Source of the DNA: Nannocystis exedens
Lineage (GTDB): Bacteria > Myxococcota_A > Polyangia > Polyangiales > Polyangiaceae
NCBI GenBank assembly: GCA_945861885.1
Contig: CAMAVR010000009.1
Coordinates: 1 to 64,000 of the forward strand
Direction of reading: 5' to 3'
DNA length: 64,000 bases
Both the position numbers and the translations under genes were made by a program. Shown here piece by piece: positions 43,438-51,730 of this stretch. The notes beneath the pieces were generated by a model, which worked only from the letters and a program-made list of their open reading frames with translations, ran no database searches and had not been told where the DNA came from. Positions within the stretch are counted from its first letter, which is position 1, and each line of letters starts with the position of its first letter.

Positions 43438-43677
43438 ATGATGCTCGATTCAAACGTTATTAAAGCCAAAGTCGCGGAACTCTTGCGAGTCGACCCGATG
43501 AAAGTTCAGGACGATACAATTGTCTCGGACCTTGTTGCCGACTCGTTTGCGCTCGTCGAGATGGTTGTGGAGCTGCAGGAGCAGACTGGCATTCGGCTCA
43601 TGCAAAAAGATTTGCAAGGGGTCAGGACGGTTGGCGACTTGACCCAAGTGATGGTTCGATTGTCGGCCGCTGCATAG
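43438..43677 (+). CDS. Acyl carrier protein, second copy
   Basis: This 79-residue ACP has the attachment motif ADSFALVEMVVELQEQTGI, with the Ser in DSF at about residue 37. The ATG at 43438 follows GGAG by seven bases, and 12 bases separate it from the preceding stop. The first copy has TSL, this one has DSF, so the two carriers may hold different substrates, one acyl and one amino acid. The final 56 bases overlap the 3' end of the heptose kinase gene on the other strand. Confidence 0.85.
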   Translation: MMLDSNVIKAKVAELLRVDPMKVQDDTIVSDLVADSFALVEMVVELQEQTGIRLMQKDLQGVRTVGDLTQVMVRLSAAA

Positions 43678-44653
43678 CCGCGGTTAGTTCCGGCGGAGAC
43701 ACGGTAGCCGTCCCCCGTTTGCCGACAACGATCCCCGCTGCGAGGTTCGCCAAGTTGGCGCACAGCGCTAGCGGAACGTTGGCCCCAAGACCGAGAGCGA
43801 GCACGCTTGCTACGGTATCGCCGGCGCCGACGACATCGAAAACCGCTTTCGCGATTGCCGGGATGTGAAGCGGCGGCTCGCCAGGCGCACACAATGTCAT
43901 TCCAAGCGCTCCACGCGTCACAACAATCGCGGCGCCATCGAGCGACGGGAGAAGATCCTGACAGGCTAAATCGAGCGCGTCGTCCGAAGTAATCGGGCGC
44001 CCCGACGCCAATTCGAGCTCGTGCGCATTCGGCGTCAACACGGTTGCCCCACTGTAGTTTTGAAACGACCGCCGTTTCGGATCGACCACGGTTGGGATAT
44101 TGGCCTGCCGCGCGATCGCAATCGCCGACCGAATCACTCGCTTTGATACGACACCTTTCGCGTAGTCAGAAACGACCAGCGCTGTAGAGCGCCTGATCTC
44201 TTCTTCGAGGGCGGCAACAAGCCGAACTTCTAACTCTTGTGAAATCGGTTCACGCGATTCGTGGTCGATGCGCAGGATTTGCTGACCGCTAGCGACAAAC
44301 CGTGCTTTTGTCGTGGTAGGCCGTTCGTCAGAGCGAACAAGCCGGTCGATACGAATGTTCGCCGCATCAAGAATTGACGTCAACGTGCCCCCTGCGGCAT
44401 CGCGGCCAACAAGGCCGATGAGAACAGGCGTGCCGCCAAGCGCGGCGATGTTCGAAGCTGTATTGGCGGCTCCACCGGCGAGAAAAATCCGCTTTTGCAA
44501 ATCGATGACAGGGACAGGCGCTTCCGGCGAAATTCGCGTTGCGTTGCCGTAAACATATTCGTCGAGCATCACGTCGCCCAAAACTACGATTCGTTGAGCG
44601 GCAAACGCTTCGACGATATTCGCGATCGAGTCGTCGGCAGAGTGCATCATCAA
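43622..44653 (-). CDS. hldA: D-glycero-beta-D-manno-heptose-7-phosphate kinase (HldE1 domain)
   Basis: This 343-residue PfkB-family kinase begins with VLGDVMLDEYVYGNATRISP and EAPVPV as in RfaE domain I, has the AGGAANTASNIAALGG substrate loop, and the catalytic FDVVGAGDTVASVLAL motif. It should phosphorylate D-glycero-D-manno-heptose 7-phosphate on C1 for ADP-heptose and lipopolysaccharide core. Unlike E. coli HldE, no nucleotidyltransferase domain is fused to it; that domain lies in the preceding gene. Its start overlaps the stop of that gene (ATGA at 44653-44650). Confidence 0.9.
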   Translation of the reverse strand: MMMHSADDSIANIVEAFAAQRIVVLGDVMLDEYVYGNATRISPEAPVPVIDLQKRIFLAGGAANTASNIAALGGTPVLIGLVGRDAAGGTLTSILDAANIRIDRLVRSDERPTTTKARFVASGQQILRIDHESREPISQELEVRLVAALEEEIRRSTALVVSDYAKGVVSKRVIRSAIAIARQANIPTVVDPKRRSFQNYSGATVLTPNAHELELASGRPITSDDALDLACQDLLPSLDGAAIVVTRGALGMTLCAPGEPPLHIPAIAKAVFDVVGAGDTVASVLALGLGANVPLALCANLANLAAGIVVGKRGTATVSPPELTAAMQRPTIEPSLGSSRQPS

Positions 44654-45738
44654 GATGCGCGCGTGCGTTGAAGAACAGCCGTTGTCGAAAGCCCGGGGAC
44701 GAGCGGGAGAAAGACAACACGACCCCCGTATTTTTCAACAACGTCGCTCTCGGGAAGGCTCTTATCTTTGTAATCGTCCCCTTTGCAGTGAACGTCGGGG
44801 CGGAGGCGTTCGAGCACGCTAGTTGGCGTTAAATCGTCAAAAATGACGACGTAATCGACCATTTCAAACGCGCTCAGCATTGTCGCGCGCTGCGCTACAG
44901 AAAAGAACGGGCGCTCCGCACCTTTTAGACTGCGCACACTCGAATCGGAGTTTAACCCGACCACAAGGACGTCTCCATGCATGCGCGCCGACATAAGGCT
45001 ATCGATGTGACCGGCGTGCACGATATCGAAACAGCCATTCGTCCAGACAACCGTCTTGCCGTCTGTTCGCAAATATTCGCGAATGGCGACCAATTCGTCG
45101 AGCGCAATCAGCTTTGATGCATTTGACGGCGATTGGCGGACGTCGGAAAACGGCGTCGACTGACAATAGTCAATGAGCTCACACAGAACATGCCCAAGCG
45201 CGATGTGCATTTCTTGAATGCGCGCGGTATCGCTCGACGGCACGCGAATCACGACGTCGCATGAGCGGCTAAAGTCCGCGCCGGCGCGTGTGCTCGTGAG
45301 GCCGATGACGCGTGCTTTTTGCTTGCGCGCAGACGCAATCGCGTTGGTGATATTGCGGGATGAGCCACTTGTTGTGATCGCGACAACAACATCGCCGGGT
45401 CGTGCGAGCGCTTCAATTTGCCGTGAAAATACTTCTTCAAATCCGAAGTCGTTGCCGATCGCCGTCAACGCGGATGCATCGATATTGAGCGACATCGCGG
45501 CGAGCGGTGCGCGGTTTGCTTTGTATCGACCGACAAGCTCGGCGCTAAGATGCTGCGCGTCGGCTGCGCTGCCTCCGTTGCCAAAAAAAAGTACTTTATT
45601 CCCGCTGCGAAGGCATTCTGTGACAATGCGCGCCGCGTTCAAAAGATCGGTAACGCACTCGTCGAGCACGCGCTGCCGAATAGAAATGCCATGGCGCAGT
45701 GAAAACTCAGCCAGTGCTCGATGCAAATCCGCCCCCAT
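44650..45738 (-). CDS. GmhA-HldE2 fusion: sedoheptulose-7-phosphate isomerase plus heptose-1-phosphate adenylyltransferase
   Basis: This is a 362-residue bifunctional protein. The N-terminal ~195 residues form a SIS domain (FFGNGGSAADAQHLSAELVG, IGNDFGFEEVFSRQIEAL, TTSGSSRN) with the GmhA pattern, including a Glu in AELVGRY and His in QEMHIALGH. Residues about 220-355 form a cytidylyltransferase-like domain with HxGH (TNGCFDIVHAGHIDSL), RxxMLSAFEMVDYV and KGDDYKDK, the RfaE2/HldE2 signature. Both steps belong to ADP-heptose synthesis. Fusing the first and last enzymes, with the kinase separate, is unlike E. coli. GmhB is not seen nearby. Confidence 0.9.
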   Translation of the reverse strand: MGADLHRALAEFSLRHGISIRQRVLDECVTDLLNAARIVTECLRSGNKVLFFGNGGSAADAQHLSAELVGRYKANRAPLAAMSLNIDASALTAIGNDFGFEEVFSRQIEALARPGDVVVAITTSGSSRNITNAIASARKQKARVIGLTSTRAGADFSRSCDVVIRVPSSDTARIQEMHIALGHVLCELIDYCQSTPFSDVRQSPSNASKLIALDELVAIREYLRTDGKTVVWTNGCFDIVHAGHIDSLMSARMHGDVLVVGLNSDSSVRSLKGAERPFFSVAQRATMLSAFEMVDYVVIFDDLTPTSVLERLRPDVHCKGDDYKDKSLPESDVVEKYGGRVVFLPLVPGLSTTAVLQRTRAS

Positions 45739-45886
45739 AGCCCCTCATCCCTGGCGCGCTCACGTGCCTGCACCGTATCAAACGCATCAATGTCAGTAAA
45801 TGAACAGCGTCACACTGCGTCATCGTCGCTGAACGCGCTGCGTCGTCGCTTGCGGTCAAGCTAGTTTGTGCAACAGCGAATTTACA

Positions 45887-47833
45887 ATGCAACGCAACCT
45901 CAGCCTTTTCACACTTCTACTCGTGTCGAGCGCGGCGGGGTGCGCGAACGACGATCTTGCGACTCAGTCGGACGCCGACGAAGTGTTCGAGCCTCAGGTC
46001 GCTCCTGAAAACCCATCCGAGCGGCCGACCATTCGATGGATCACAAGCGCGCGCGACGACTTGGAAACGATGACAGGAACGCGCGTCTTTCCGGTGGCGA
46101 TGCACAACGATGATACGTCGATCTCTCTCGAGCTCAGACTGCTGGAATATCCCGAAAGGATCGAATTTGAGCGTGCGGCAATAACGAACACGTTCGACCC
46201 GGACATCGCTCCGCGTACGGGGATTGAGATCGGTACCACGCAATCGGTCAATTATGCCGACTGGGAAATCGAAAAGAAAGGGGGGTCGAATCAGCTGTAC
46301 ACGCTGAAAACGAACGCGCGCAATCTGCTCAATGCGCTGCGAACCGATGTGAACACCAACGCCATCACCGGCCGATTTGTATTTCACGTTTGGTACTCAG
46401 CCGCCCCCGGTCCGATCAAAGTTGTTGTTAACACGCCCGGTGTGCTCCATCTCATCTCGCAGCGCGCCATTATTATGCTCCCCGGAATTGTCGGCAGCGC
46501 GTTGTGGATCCCTCCCGCTCAAGGCGGCGCCAACCGAGCGGCGCGGTACCTTCCGTCGTGGCCCAATCCGCTTCGCGTCGACGACCTGGCTGTTACGCCG
46601 ACCGGCGAGCCTGAGCGCCAAGCGATGTGGGTGACGCCTTTATCGCCGTGGCCGCTGCTCCGCTACGCATTGGGCGCGTGGGGCGACTTTCCCTACGATG
46701 CGCACGCCATGAGCGAAATGGCGGAAGAGGCCGTGCCGGGAATGTTGAAGCTCCGGCGACCGACGACGCGTCTTTACGGCATGCTCGCCTCATCAACGCA
46801 GCTGTTTCACTTGCCGGTTTTCCCGTACCCCTACGATTGGCGGCTTACGAACGAAGCGGTAGCCGATGGGCTTTTTTCGGGCGACGACGACCCGGCCGAT
46901 CCGGCGTACGACACGCGCTACATGTTTCAAAGCAAATATATGAACGCGCCATCGCTCAATCGCCCCTGGTCGTTGCGCGCGCTGATTCGAGGTTTGCAGG
47001 GGACCCCTGAATTCGAGTTCGCCGAAGCCGAAGTTGACGTGGTCGGCCACAGCAAAGGGGGGAGCGTTGCGGACAGTGTTGCGCGGCGGCCAGAAGCGGT
47101 TGGAATCGTCCATTCCGTGTCGACGGTCAACGCGCCGTTTCACGGCTCGTTTGGTGCGCTTTCGTGGCTCTTGTATCTGCACGATGCGCATGAATCGATG
47201 TCGCGCCATATGTGGTCCCGGCTCGTTCAGCGCCGCGTCAACGAGGCGGCCGCCAGTGTCGTCACTTCGCTCAGCAATTCGCCCGTTTTTTACGCTTTGT
47301 TGCCATGGAACGATGTGACACTTGGCGGGCGGCGGCAGCTGTTTGAAGATACGAGTCGCGGGCAGGTCGAACCACAGCCGTCCACTGAGCTCGATACCCA
47401 GATGCTCGTTGAGGCGTTCGTGGAGTATTATCGACAGGCTAATCCGGCGAGCCCGATTGGGCGGTTTACTTGGAACCCTCTCGTGGCAGCTCGGGCGCGG
47501 GCGAGCGCGCGTCGACTCGCGTCGCAAGAGGTTGCTGTCGACCGCTACCAAGTGTTCTACTCAACCGAGCAGGCGAATTCGCCGAACGGCCGGCTATCGA
47601 CTGGCGGCATGCTTACATACGATGGACGGCGCCCGCCGCAGCTCCGCCCCGTCGAGGGGGACGGAACCGTCGACCTGATCAGTCTGAGAGGAGAGGGGAT
47701 TCGAGGGATTCAAGAGAATTGCGCGGAGGTTCCCCCGGCGGCTGGCCCACCGAGGACGGGGCACGTGTCGGTGCTTCGTAACCCGAATTTGTGGCGAATG
47801 ATCGTCGGAAATATCCGGCGTATCGTGCGCTAG
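45887..47833 (+). CDS. LCAT-like alpha/beta-hydrolase lipoprotein
   Basis: This 648-residue lipoprotein starts at ATG 45887, which gives a signal peptide with lipobox SAAGC; a TTG 21 bases earlier is less likely. The hydrolase fold shows AIIMLPGIVGSALW (oxyanion region), PYPYDWRL (a typical lecithin:cholesterol acyltransferase phrase), nucleophile elbow VVGHSKGGS, EGDGTVDLISL (acid) and a GHVSVLRNPNLW His near the end. It probably hydrolyses or transesterifies lipids at the cell surface. The ~145-residue region before the fold is a separate beta-rich domain. Confidence 0.75.
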   Translation: MQRNLSLFTLLLVSSAAGCANDDLATQSDADEVFEPQVAPENPSERPTIRWITSARDDLETMTGTRVFPVAMHNDDTSISLELRLLEYPERIEFERAAITNTFDPDIAPRTGIEIGTTQSVNYADWEIEKKGGSNQLYTLKTNARNLLNALRTDVNTNAITGRFVFHVWYSAAPGPIKVVVNTPGVLHLISQRAIIMLPGIVGSALWIPPAQGGANRAARYLPSWPNPLRVDDLAVTPTGEPERQAMWVTPLSPWPLLRYALGAWGDFPYDAHAMSEMAEEAVPGMLKLRRPTTRLYGMLASSTQLFHLPVFPYPYDWRLTNEAVADGLFSGDDDPADPAYDTRYMFQSKYMNAPSLNRPWSLRALIRGLQGTPEFEFAEAEVDVVGHSKGGSVADSVARRPEAVGIVHSVSTVNAPFHGSFGALSWLLYLHDAHESMSRHMWSRLVQRRVNEAAASVVTSLSNSPVFYALLPWNDVTLGGRRQLFEDTSRGQVEPQPSTELDTQMLVEAFVEYYRQANPASPIGRFTWNPLVAARARASARRLASQEVAVDRYQVFYSTEQANSPNGRLSTGGMLTYDGRRPPQLRPVEGDGTVDLISLRGEGIRGIQENCAEVPPAAGPPRTGHVSVLRNPNLWRMIVGNIRRIVR

Positions 47834-47851
47834 AATTCGACCCGTTCCGGC

Positions 47852-48256
47852 TCAGCCGATTGGCGCCACGGGGCAGCAGTACCCCTCGTAGAGGAAGATC
47901 AGTCCTAGAATCAACGCGCACCACGACACTGCGGTTATCATCGACGAATTTGTAAAGCGGTCGATGTTCTTCGCGACGTGTTTGATAAACAGCATTCGGA
48001 ACGCGCCAGAGATGAGCATCACCCACCCCAAGAGCGTGATGAGCACCGTCCAATCAGATGCCCAAAGGTTGTGGGTCGCGACGAGCCAAGAGCCGACGAT
48101 CATCGGAAACAGCCCAGCCAATGCGAGAACAATCGGGTTGTCTTTCGCGCTCTTCACGGTCGACCTAACGAAGTCTCCATGAATGACCATCGCCAATCCG
48201 CGGATGGTTAACATGATTCCAAAAAACCGTGCCAGTTCAATTGAATAGGACGTCAT
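47852..48256 (-). CDS. Four-helix membrane protein of unknown function
   Basis: This 134-residue protein has four membrane helices, at about residues 7-25 (FFGIMLTIRGLAMVI), 43-62, 70-90 (LITLLGWVMLISGAFRMLF) and 108-126 (WCALILGLIFLYEG). I do not recognise the family. It ends 18 bases from the LCAT-like gene, on the opposite strand. Its start region is the long AT-rich gap at 48257-48525. Confidence 0.65.
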   Translation of the reverse strand: MTSYSIELARFFGIMLTIRGLAMVIHGDFVRSTVKSAKDNPIVLALAGLFPMIVGSWLVATHNLWASDWTVLITLLGWVMLISGAFRMLFIKHVAKNIDRFTNSSMITAVSWCALILGLIFLYEGYCCPVAPIG

Positions 48257-48280
48257 GGTGAGCTCCAGTTCTAGTAACGT

Positions 48281-48357
48281 GTTGCGTTTGGATATACCGT
48301 TACATCACGACGCAACAATTATATTCAAATTATCTTATTGAAATACCCCGTATATCC
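48281..48357. repeat. Interleaved inverted repeats in an AT-rich divergent promoter region
   Basis: GTTGCGT (48281-48287) is the reverse complement of ACGCAAC (48310-48316), and GGATATAC (48290-48297) is the reverse complement of GTATATCC (48350-48357). The two pairs interleave in the AT-rich 269-base gap between the four-helix protein and the Cys-rich lipoprotein. They could be binding sites of a dimeric regulator. No promoter boxes can be fixed with confidence, and the rest of the gap shows no gene. Confidence 0.4.
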
Positions 48358-48525
48358 ACCCGCAATTGCGCGCAGTGTAGGGAAAGGGAGAGCTGTTCCT
48401 ACAAAAGGCGACTGTCTATTTTTCCACGGCTGGACTAGAAGTCTGCATCGAGGCGGTATCGCGATCGCTTATATATATGTCGCATTTCGTGCCGCTGGTC
48501 TGGCTATCGATGCGAGGAGAACGTT

Positions 48526-49002
48526 ATGAGTCCTTATAGAACAATTAGCCTATTTGTTGTCGGAGCAATCTGCGCAGGCGCGGCGCTCGCTGGCTGCTCA
48601 TCAGAGGGGGCGTTTGAGCCGTCGGGCTCTGCGGGGGAGCCGGTCATCGGAGACGCTCGCCACATTTTCGATCCACCGCCGATCGTCGGCGGCCGCGGTC
48701 AACGATGCGGTGGGTTCGCCGGCTTTGTTTGCCCAAGAGGGCAGGTGTGCGTCGATGACCCATCCGATAATTGCGATCCAAATTTCGGGGGGGCCGATTG
48801 TGGCGGCTATTGCCGAGCGCGGCCGTGCATACCGGTCGTGTGCGCGGGCGGAATGTGGAATCCGCAAACATGCAGCTGCGGGTTTGAAGGGGAGCCTGGC
48901 CGCCCGATCGACTGCAGCGTGACCGGTTGTCCACCAGGGCAATATTGTACCACCTGCTGGTCGCCCGATTTGGTGTGCATACCAGTCGGAGCAATGTGTT
49001 AA
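48526..49002 (+). CDS. Cysteine-rich lipoprotein with repeated small Cys motif
   Basis: This 158-residue protein has a lipoprotein signal (MSPYRTISLFVVGAICAGAA then LAGC, lipobox Cys24). The mature part has a CGGFAGFVCPRGQVCVDD and DNCDPNFGGADCGGYC stretch, typical of the Kazal-like/eight-cysteine surface domains abundant in myxobacteria, followed by two further Cys-rich segments. Sixteen or so cysteines suggest many disulfides. It probably sits on the outer membrane surface. The ATG follows GAGGAGAACGTT. Confidence 0.75.
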   Translation: MSPYRTISLFVVGAICAGAALAGCSSEGAFEPSGSAGEPVIGDARHIFDPPPIVGGRGQRCGGFAGFVCPRGQVCVDDPSDNCDPNFGGADCGGYCRARPCIPVVCAGGMWNPQTCSCGFEGEPGRPIDCSVTGCPPGQYCTTCWSPDLVCIPVGAMC

Positions 49003-49033
49003 CTCCGTGACGGAATCCGGGCGTGCTCGCTAT

Positions 49034-49924
49034 TCAAAAACGCCCGTACGCCTGGATCCCCCCGATCGTCGGCGCGATTTGCAATGTCGCCGATGTTGGG
49101 GTCGCTCTTGGCCCCCATATGTACCACCCCAGTGCTGTGGCGGCTCCGGCTAGGCCTGCACCTAGCGCTATGTTTGCCAATATTGCGTAGCGATCTACTG
49201 AGTCATTGTTCTTTTTGAGTGCGGCGCATGCATCTCCAAACTTCCCCTGATCGGATGGGACGTTTGACACGCATATCCCTGCGCTTCCGCCGTTGTCGCG
49301 GATTTGTTGCGCTATCGCGTCCGAGTTGTGTTGTGTCGCATCACGCGCGATGGCCCACCCGATGGTTGACGAGATCCCTACCGCGCCGACAGCCGCGCCG
49401 ACCCATACCGGGATCATCGTTGCTGGGCCGCTCACCGATTCTCTCGGATGTGGCTCGACTTGCGTGACCACTAGGCTCTCGCGATCCCGAGCAGCGAGCG
49501 GCTCGCGTGGGCGCACGTTGTTATCGATCGGCCGAACCGGCAGCGCGTCGGTGCGCGCAATCTGCTCTCGCGCTAGGGCAATCGCTTTTTCGGCTTCATC
49601 GCGCTGCGCCTGAGTTGCATTCGGCGACTCGTCGAGGAATGTGCGGAGGTAGCGCGCGGCGTCGTGGCCGTGGCCGCTGCGAAGCGAGCTTAGCCCAAGA
49701 TTTAGCAGGACAGCGGGGTGCTTTCGTATCGAATACGCCTGCAAAAACGCGGCGCGTGCCGCTTCGTAGTCGCCGCGGTCGTACGCTTCGACCCCCTCTT
49801 TGAAACGCAACCGGGCCGTCGGAATGCTCGCGTCTTCGCGCGCGCGCTCGGCGCTTGCGGCACGCGGGAGCGATGTTGTCGCTACCAAGCAGAGAAACGG
49901 CAATAAAATTGGGGCTCGCATCAT
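49034..49924 (-). CDS. TPR protein with signal peptide and C-terminal membrane helices
   Basis: This encodes about 296 residues from ATG 49924, chosen for its signal peptide (MMRAPILLPFLCLVATTSLP, cleaved near ASA). Residues about 30-110 form tetratricopeptide repeats (RFKEGVEAYDRGDYEAARAA and a following repeat). Hydrophobic segments at about 165-190 and 245-270 suggest the chain crosses the inner membrane. Such proteins are common in myxobacteria and serve as scaffolds. It lies 25 bases downstream of the next gene on the same strand, so the two are likely an operon. Confidence 0.65.
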   Translation of the reverse strand: MMRAPILLPFLCLVATTSLPRAASAERAREDASIPTARLRFKEGVEAYDRGDYEAARAAFLQAYSIRKHPAVLLNLGLSSLRSGHGHDAARYLRTFLDESPNATQAQRDEAEKAIALAREQIARTDALPVRPIDNNVRPREPLAARDRESLVVTQVEPHPRESVSGPATMIPVWVGAAVGAVGISSTIGWAIARDATQHNSDAIAQQIRDNGGSAGICVSNVPSDQGKFGDACAALKKNNDSVDRYAILANIALGAGLAGAATALGWYIWGPRATPTSATLQIAPTIGGIQAYGRF

Positions 49925-49949
49925 TTGTAAGTTCGCTTCGGGAGGTCGA

Positions 49950-50810
49950 TCAGAAAGGGTTGTCACGGACGATACCGCCAGTAGGCCGCGTCGGAGGCGC
50001 GGTTACGATCGGTGCGGCTGGCGGCGGAGCGGCTCTGTGGCGCCACTTTTTGCGCGGTATCGCTCTAACGTTTTCACGCGGTGCAGGCGCTGACGAGGGT
50101 GCGCTGTTGAGCGTGAGCGTCGGCGCGGTGGCTGCAGGCGGCGCGGGGCTTGCCGGTGGCAACGATTCAACTTGCAAAGCCGCATTGTTCGCAATGCTTT
50201 CCGACGCTTTTACCGCTACGCGCGGCGGTTCGCTCGCGGCCATTGGGGCGCTCGGCTTTGAGCTCTCGCGCCCCGCTTCTTGCGAGCGGTGCATTAACTC
50301 GTTCACCGCAAACGCGCTGATCACCGCGACCATTCCAAACGCGACCGCAACAACAAGTGGTCTGCGCCTCCGTGCCGGCGAAAAGGCTTCATCGAGTTGA
50401 ATCGATGCCGCGATGGGCAATGCGGCCGTCGCCTCCGCTGCTGGGCCGTCCCACTGAATAATAATCGAATCGTCAGGCTCGCTCACCTCGACGCGCGGGG
50501 CCGGCGCGTGCGCTGCCGCCGAGTGCGCCTCTCGAAGCTCGCCTCGCGAAATGAGCGAAGGGGCGGTCTTCGTGTGGGGGTGCGATCCGATCTCCAGGTC
50601 ATCCCAATTCAGCCCGTCATCTTCGCTGGCATTCGCCGTGCGTGGCGCTTCACGACGGCTATCGTGCGCCTGCCAAGTCGCTAAAAGCGAATGGGCAAAC
50701 CGCTCCGACTCGTCGAACGGAAGCGGCGTTTCGTCAGCCGCTTCGCGACTTGGCGGATGGCCACCGTCGATGCGTCGCTCTTGATCTATACCAGCCTTGT
50801 CACTCGACAT
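49950..50810 (-). CDS. Single-pass membrane protein with long disordered Pro/Ala-rich tail
   Basis: This 286-residue protein has a polar, acidic N-terminal region of about 145 residues, a basic stop-transfer sequence ARRRRP, one membrane helix (about 150-170, LVVAVAFGMVAVISAFAV), and a Pro/Ala-rich periplasmic tail ending with KKWRHRAAPPP and RPTGGIVRDNPF. The topology is cytoplasm-in. No enzyme motif is present. It is probably coupled with the TPR gene; a scaffolding or regulatory function is a guess. It is divergent from the amidase gene. Confidence 0.6.
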   Translation of the reverse strand: MSSDKAGIDQERRIDGGHPPSREAADETPLPFDESERFAHSLLATWQAHDSRREAPRTANASEDDGLNWDDLEIGSHPHTKTAPSLISRGELREAHSAAAHAPAPRVEVSEPDDSIIIQWDGPAAEATAALPIAASIQLDEAFSPARRRRPLVVAVAFGMVAVISAFAVNELMHRSQEAGRESSKPSAPMAASEPPRVAVKASESIANNAALQVESLPPASPAPPAATAPTLTLNSAPSSAPAPRENVRAIPRKKWRHRAAPPPAAPIVTAPPTRPTGGIVRDNPF

Positions 50811-50919
50811 CGGGCAGACCTCTCGTCGCTGCCGCCCCCCACGGTAGCCCAGAGTCCGTGCCTATCACATTCGTGTTCGGAGGCACAGTGTTGGGCGCGA
50901 TGCGTGGTACCGTGCGCCT

Positions 50920-51720
50920 GTGCACCTGTCACGAGCAGCGCGAGCCTCTCTGCGACGATTCGGCCTCGCGCTGCTCGCGCTGGGATGCCTCGCAATGGTG
51001 CCAACAGGTCGCCCAAAAGCGCGATCTGCGGCGGTCGACCGAACGAGAAAGGTCACGCGCGTCGCGATCGATCCGGGGCACGGAGGGAGTGACCCGGGGG
51101 CGACCGGCTCAACCGGTCTTCAAGAAAAAGACATCGCGCTCGACATCGCACGGCGAGCCGCCGTCGTGCTCGCACGAGTCGGCATCGACGTCATGTTAAC
51201 GCGCGATCGCGATACAACATTGGCGCTCGAAGATCGCAGCGCGCGCGCCAATCAGTTCGGTGCCGATCTGTTCGTCTCGGTGCACTGCAACGCAAGCGAT
51301 TACGTCGCGAAGCGAGGCGTCGAAACATACGTGCTCGACACCGTGAGTGATAGCGTCGCAGCGCGCGTCGCAGAGCGAGAAAATGCCGCAAATGGGAGCA
51401 AAAATGGCGAGTTGGGAGCGCTCCTCGCGAGCATGCGCCTCGTCGATCATCGAACGCGATCGACCAAATTCGCAGAGCTCTTACAAAAAGCATCGATCGC
51501 ATCGATCGCCGATCGGCCGGGCGACACGCGCGCGGTCGATGGCGGCGTCCACAGAGCCGCGTTCAACGTCCTAGTGGGCGCGCAAATGCCAAGCGTGCTC
51601 TACGAAACAGGCTACTTATCAAACCCGGCCCAAGAGCGCCTCCTAGCCACGGTCGAGTATCGCCAGCGTTTCGCAGACGCAATAGCCAACGCAGTAAGAG
51701 CCTACCGAGCCGGCTTTTAG
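50920..51720 (+). CDS. N-acetylmuramoyl-L-alanine amidase (Amidase_3, AmiA/C family)
   Basis: This 266-residue exported enzyme begins at GTG 50920 with a hydrophobic leader (LRRFGLALLALGCLAMVP), possibly lipid-anchored at LLALGC. The Amidase_3 zinc site is visible: His in VAIDPGHGGSDPGATG, Glu in LQEKDIALD, His in SVHCNA, and the catalytic Glu in VLYETGYLSNP. It should cut the amide bond between muramic acid and the peptide stem of peptidoglycan, for example at the septum or for recycling. No AMIN domain precedes it. Confidence 0.92.
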   Translation: MHLSRAARASLRRFGLALLALGCLAMVPTGRPKARSAAVDRTRKVTRVAIDPGHGGSDPGATGSTGLQEKDIALDIARRAAVVLARVGIDVMLTRDRDTTLALEDRSARANQFGADLFVSVHCNASDYVAKRGVETYVLDTVSDSVAARVAERENAANGSKNGELGALLASMRLVDHRTRSTKFAELLQKASIASIADRPGDTRAVDGGVHRAAFNVLVGAQMPSVLYETGYLSNPAQERLLATVEYRQRFADAIANAVRAYRAGF

Positions 51721-51730
51721 CGCCGTCGAG

